Source of the DNA: Victivallales bacterium
GTDB lineage: Bacteria > Verrucomicrobiota > Lentisphaeria > Oligosphaerales > Oligosphaeraceae
DNA: 7,511 nucleotides
Direction: 5' to 3'
NCBI GenBank assembly: GCA_017543165.1
Contig: JAFYGL010000315.1
Span: 1-7,511, forward strand
Position numbers and translations under genes: made by a program. Positions 6,635 through 7,511 of this stretch are shown in pieces; position 1 is the stretch's first letter; every line of letters starts with the position of its first letter. Below the pieces are notes generated by a model, which saw only the letters and a list, made by a program, of their open reading frames with translations, was not told the origin of the DNA and made no database searches.

Positions 6635-7485
6635 GATAGTTCACCTAAAATGCCTTCGAATGCCAGTCCGTCTGGTTCAGGAATGTCAAGGGAAACGGTG
6701 CGTGCCACCGCCTTGGCCGTGAATGCCGCGCCCAGGCGCACGGCGTCTGGAAATGCATGGCCATTGAGAAATGCGCCCAGCATGACTGCGTTGAAAACGT
6801 CTCCAGTCCCGCAGCGTTCGCCGCCAATCTTGCGCTCCGATATCAGGACAGGGGCTTCATCGCGCACATGGACGTAGTTGCCCAGAATCTCGCCTTGGCG
6901 TATGCCTGTTATGACGATATTCCGCAACGCGCCTGATTCCAGGGTGCCGCAGATGCCCTCAAGTTCTTCCTCTGTAGGGCTGGGGTTGTATTTGCGTCCC
7001 GCCAGGATGCTTGCCTCGGTCAAGTTTGGCGTGACAATGTCCGCAAATGGAAGGATGTCGCGCATTGCCTGTGCGGTTTCCTGGCCATAACCTGAATACA
7101 GACTGCCGTCATCTCCCATGATTGGGTCAAGCGCCACCAGTGTCTTGTCATCGCGGAATGCCTCCAGAAAGCGCCGTACGAAAGCGATTTGCTCCATGTT
7201 TGCAAGAAAGCCGATTGAAATCGCATCGAAGCGCAGGTTCAGTTTCCGCCACTCGCATATAAAGTCGTCCAGATGCTCCGTGAAGTCGGTTCGTGCAAAA
7301 CTGGGGTAGCCCGTGTGGTTGGTGTAGATGGCTGTCGGGACAGGGCAGCACTGTATGCCCATGGCGGCTAGGACTGGCAGCACCACCGTGATGGAGCAGC
7401 GCCCGAAGCAGGACAAGTCGCTTATGGCCGCGACCTTTGGCGGCGTCTGCCTAATCCTCGTGTTGTTGGATGCGTCAATGGCCAT
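6631..7485 (-). CDS. pdxY: Pyridoxamine / pyridoxal kinase (PfkB-like)
   Basis: The 284-residue protein resembles the PdxY/PdxK branch of ribokinase-like kinases, which phosphorylate pyridoxal, pyridoxamine or pyridoxine with ATP in the vitamin B6 salvage pathway. VAAISDLSCFGRCSI (18-32) is the substrate-binding start typical of the Gram-positive-type pyridoxamine kinases. YTNHTGYPSF (54-63) follows in the lid region. DPIMGDDG (120-127) and TPNLTEA (152-158) are family motifs, and GGERCGTGDVF (221-231) holds the anion hole and catalytic Asp229. Length is normal. The ATG at 7485 has no good Shine-Dalgarno, and its frame is closed upstream by a TGA at about 7497-7499, so the start is near certain. 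A related hydroxymethylpyrimidine kinase activity cannot be excluded by eye. It is the first gene of a two-gene set with the radical SAM gene, which overlaps it by 4 bp. Confidence 0.88.
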   Translation of the reverse strand: MAIDASNNTRIRQTPPKVAAISDLSCFGRCSITVVLPVLAAMGIQCCPVPTAIYTNHTGYPSFARTDFTEHLDDFICEWRKLNLRFDAISIGFLANMEQIAFVRRFLEAFRDDKTLVALDPIMGDDGSLYSGYGQETAQAMRDILPFADIVTPNLTEASILAGRKYNPSPTEEELEGICGTLESGALRNIVITGIRQGEILGNYVHVRDEAPVLISERKIGGERCGTGDVFNAVMLGAFLNGHAFPDAVRLGAAFTAKAVARTVSLDIPEPDGLAFEGILGELS

Positions 7486-7511
7486 GTCCCAAGGTCACAA
7501 TCCCATGAATG

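Overview
The window looks like ordinary chromosomal DNA from a Gram-negative bacterium. It holds six protein genes, no RNA gene, no insertion sequence and no CRISPR array. The gene content is an envelope BPL_N-type lipoprotein, an SstT-like transporter, a twin-periplasmic-domain receptor, a planctomycete/lentisphaera-style FAD oxidoreductase, a TatD-associated radical SAM protein and a pyridoxamine kinase. This would fit a gut-associated member of the PVC group (Lentisphaerota or similar), but that placement is a low-confidence inference from gene content and mid-range GC.

Layout. A minus-strand gene cut by the left edge (1-901) encodes a secreted or lipid-anchored BPL_N/class I amidotransferase-like protein. 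A 444-bp divergent intergenic region follows. It carries several short dyads, a good sigma70-type promoter, and a leader with a perfect 16-bp inverted repeat in front of the plus-strand sstT gene (1346-2605). After a 109-bp gap with its own possible promoter comes a plus-strand gene (2715-4502) for a receptor. It has an N-terminal signal or anchor, two family-3 solute-binding modules, one membrane segment and a cytoplasmic coiled coil, then stops with no kinase or GGDEF domain.

This block converges, with only 41 bp between stops, on a minus-strand FAD-dependent oxidoreductase (4544-5833). That gene has a strong-looking promoter of its own at 5897-5925. Upstream of that promoter lies an 18-bp perfect palindrome, at the end of a two-gene minus-strand operon. 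In transcription order the operon is a pyridoxamine/pyridoxal kinase (6631-7485) and a TatD-associated radical SAM protein (6017-6634), coupled by an ATGA overlap.

How the genes may work together. SstT imports serine/threonine with sodium, and family-3 binding domains commonly bind amino acids, so the transporter and receptor could form an amino-acid sensing and uptake pair. The radical SAM/kinase pair is clearly co-translated, but its joint function is unknown. No complete novel system is evident. The best leads are the structured sstT leader, the output-less twin-domain receptor, and the coupling of a vitamin B6 kinase to a TatD-associated radical SAM enzyme.
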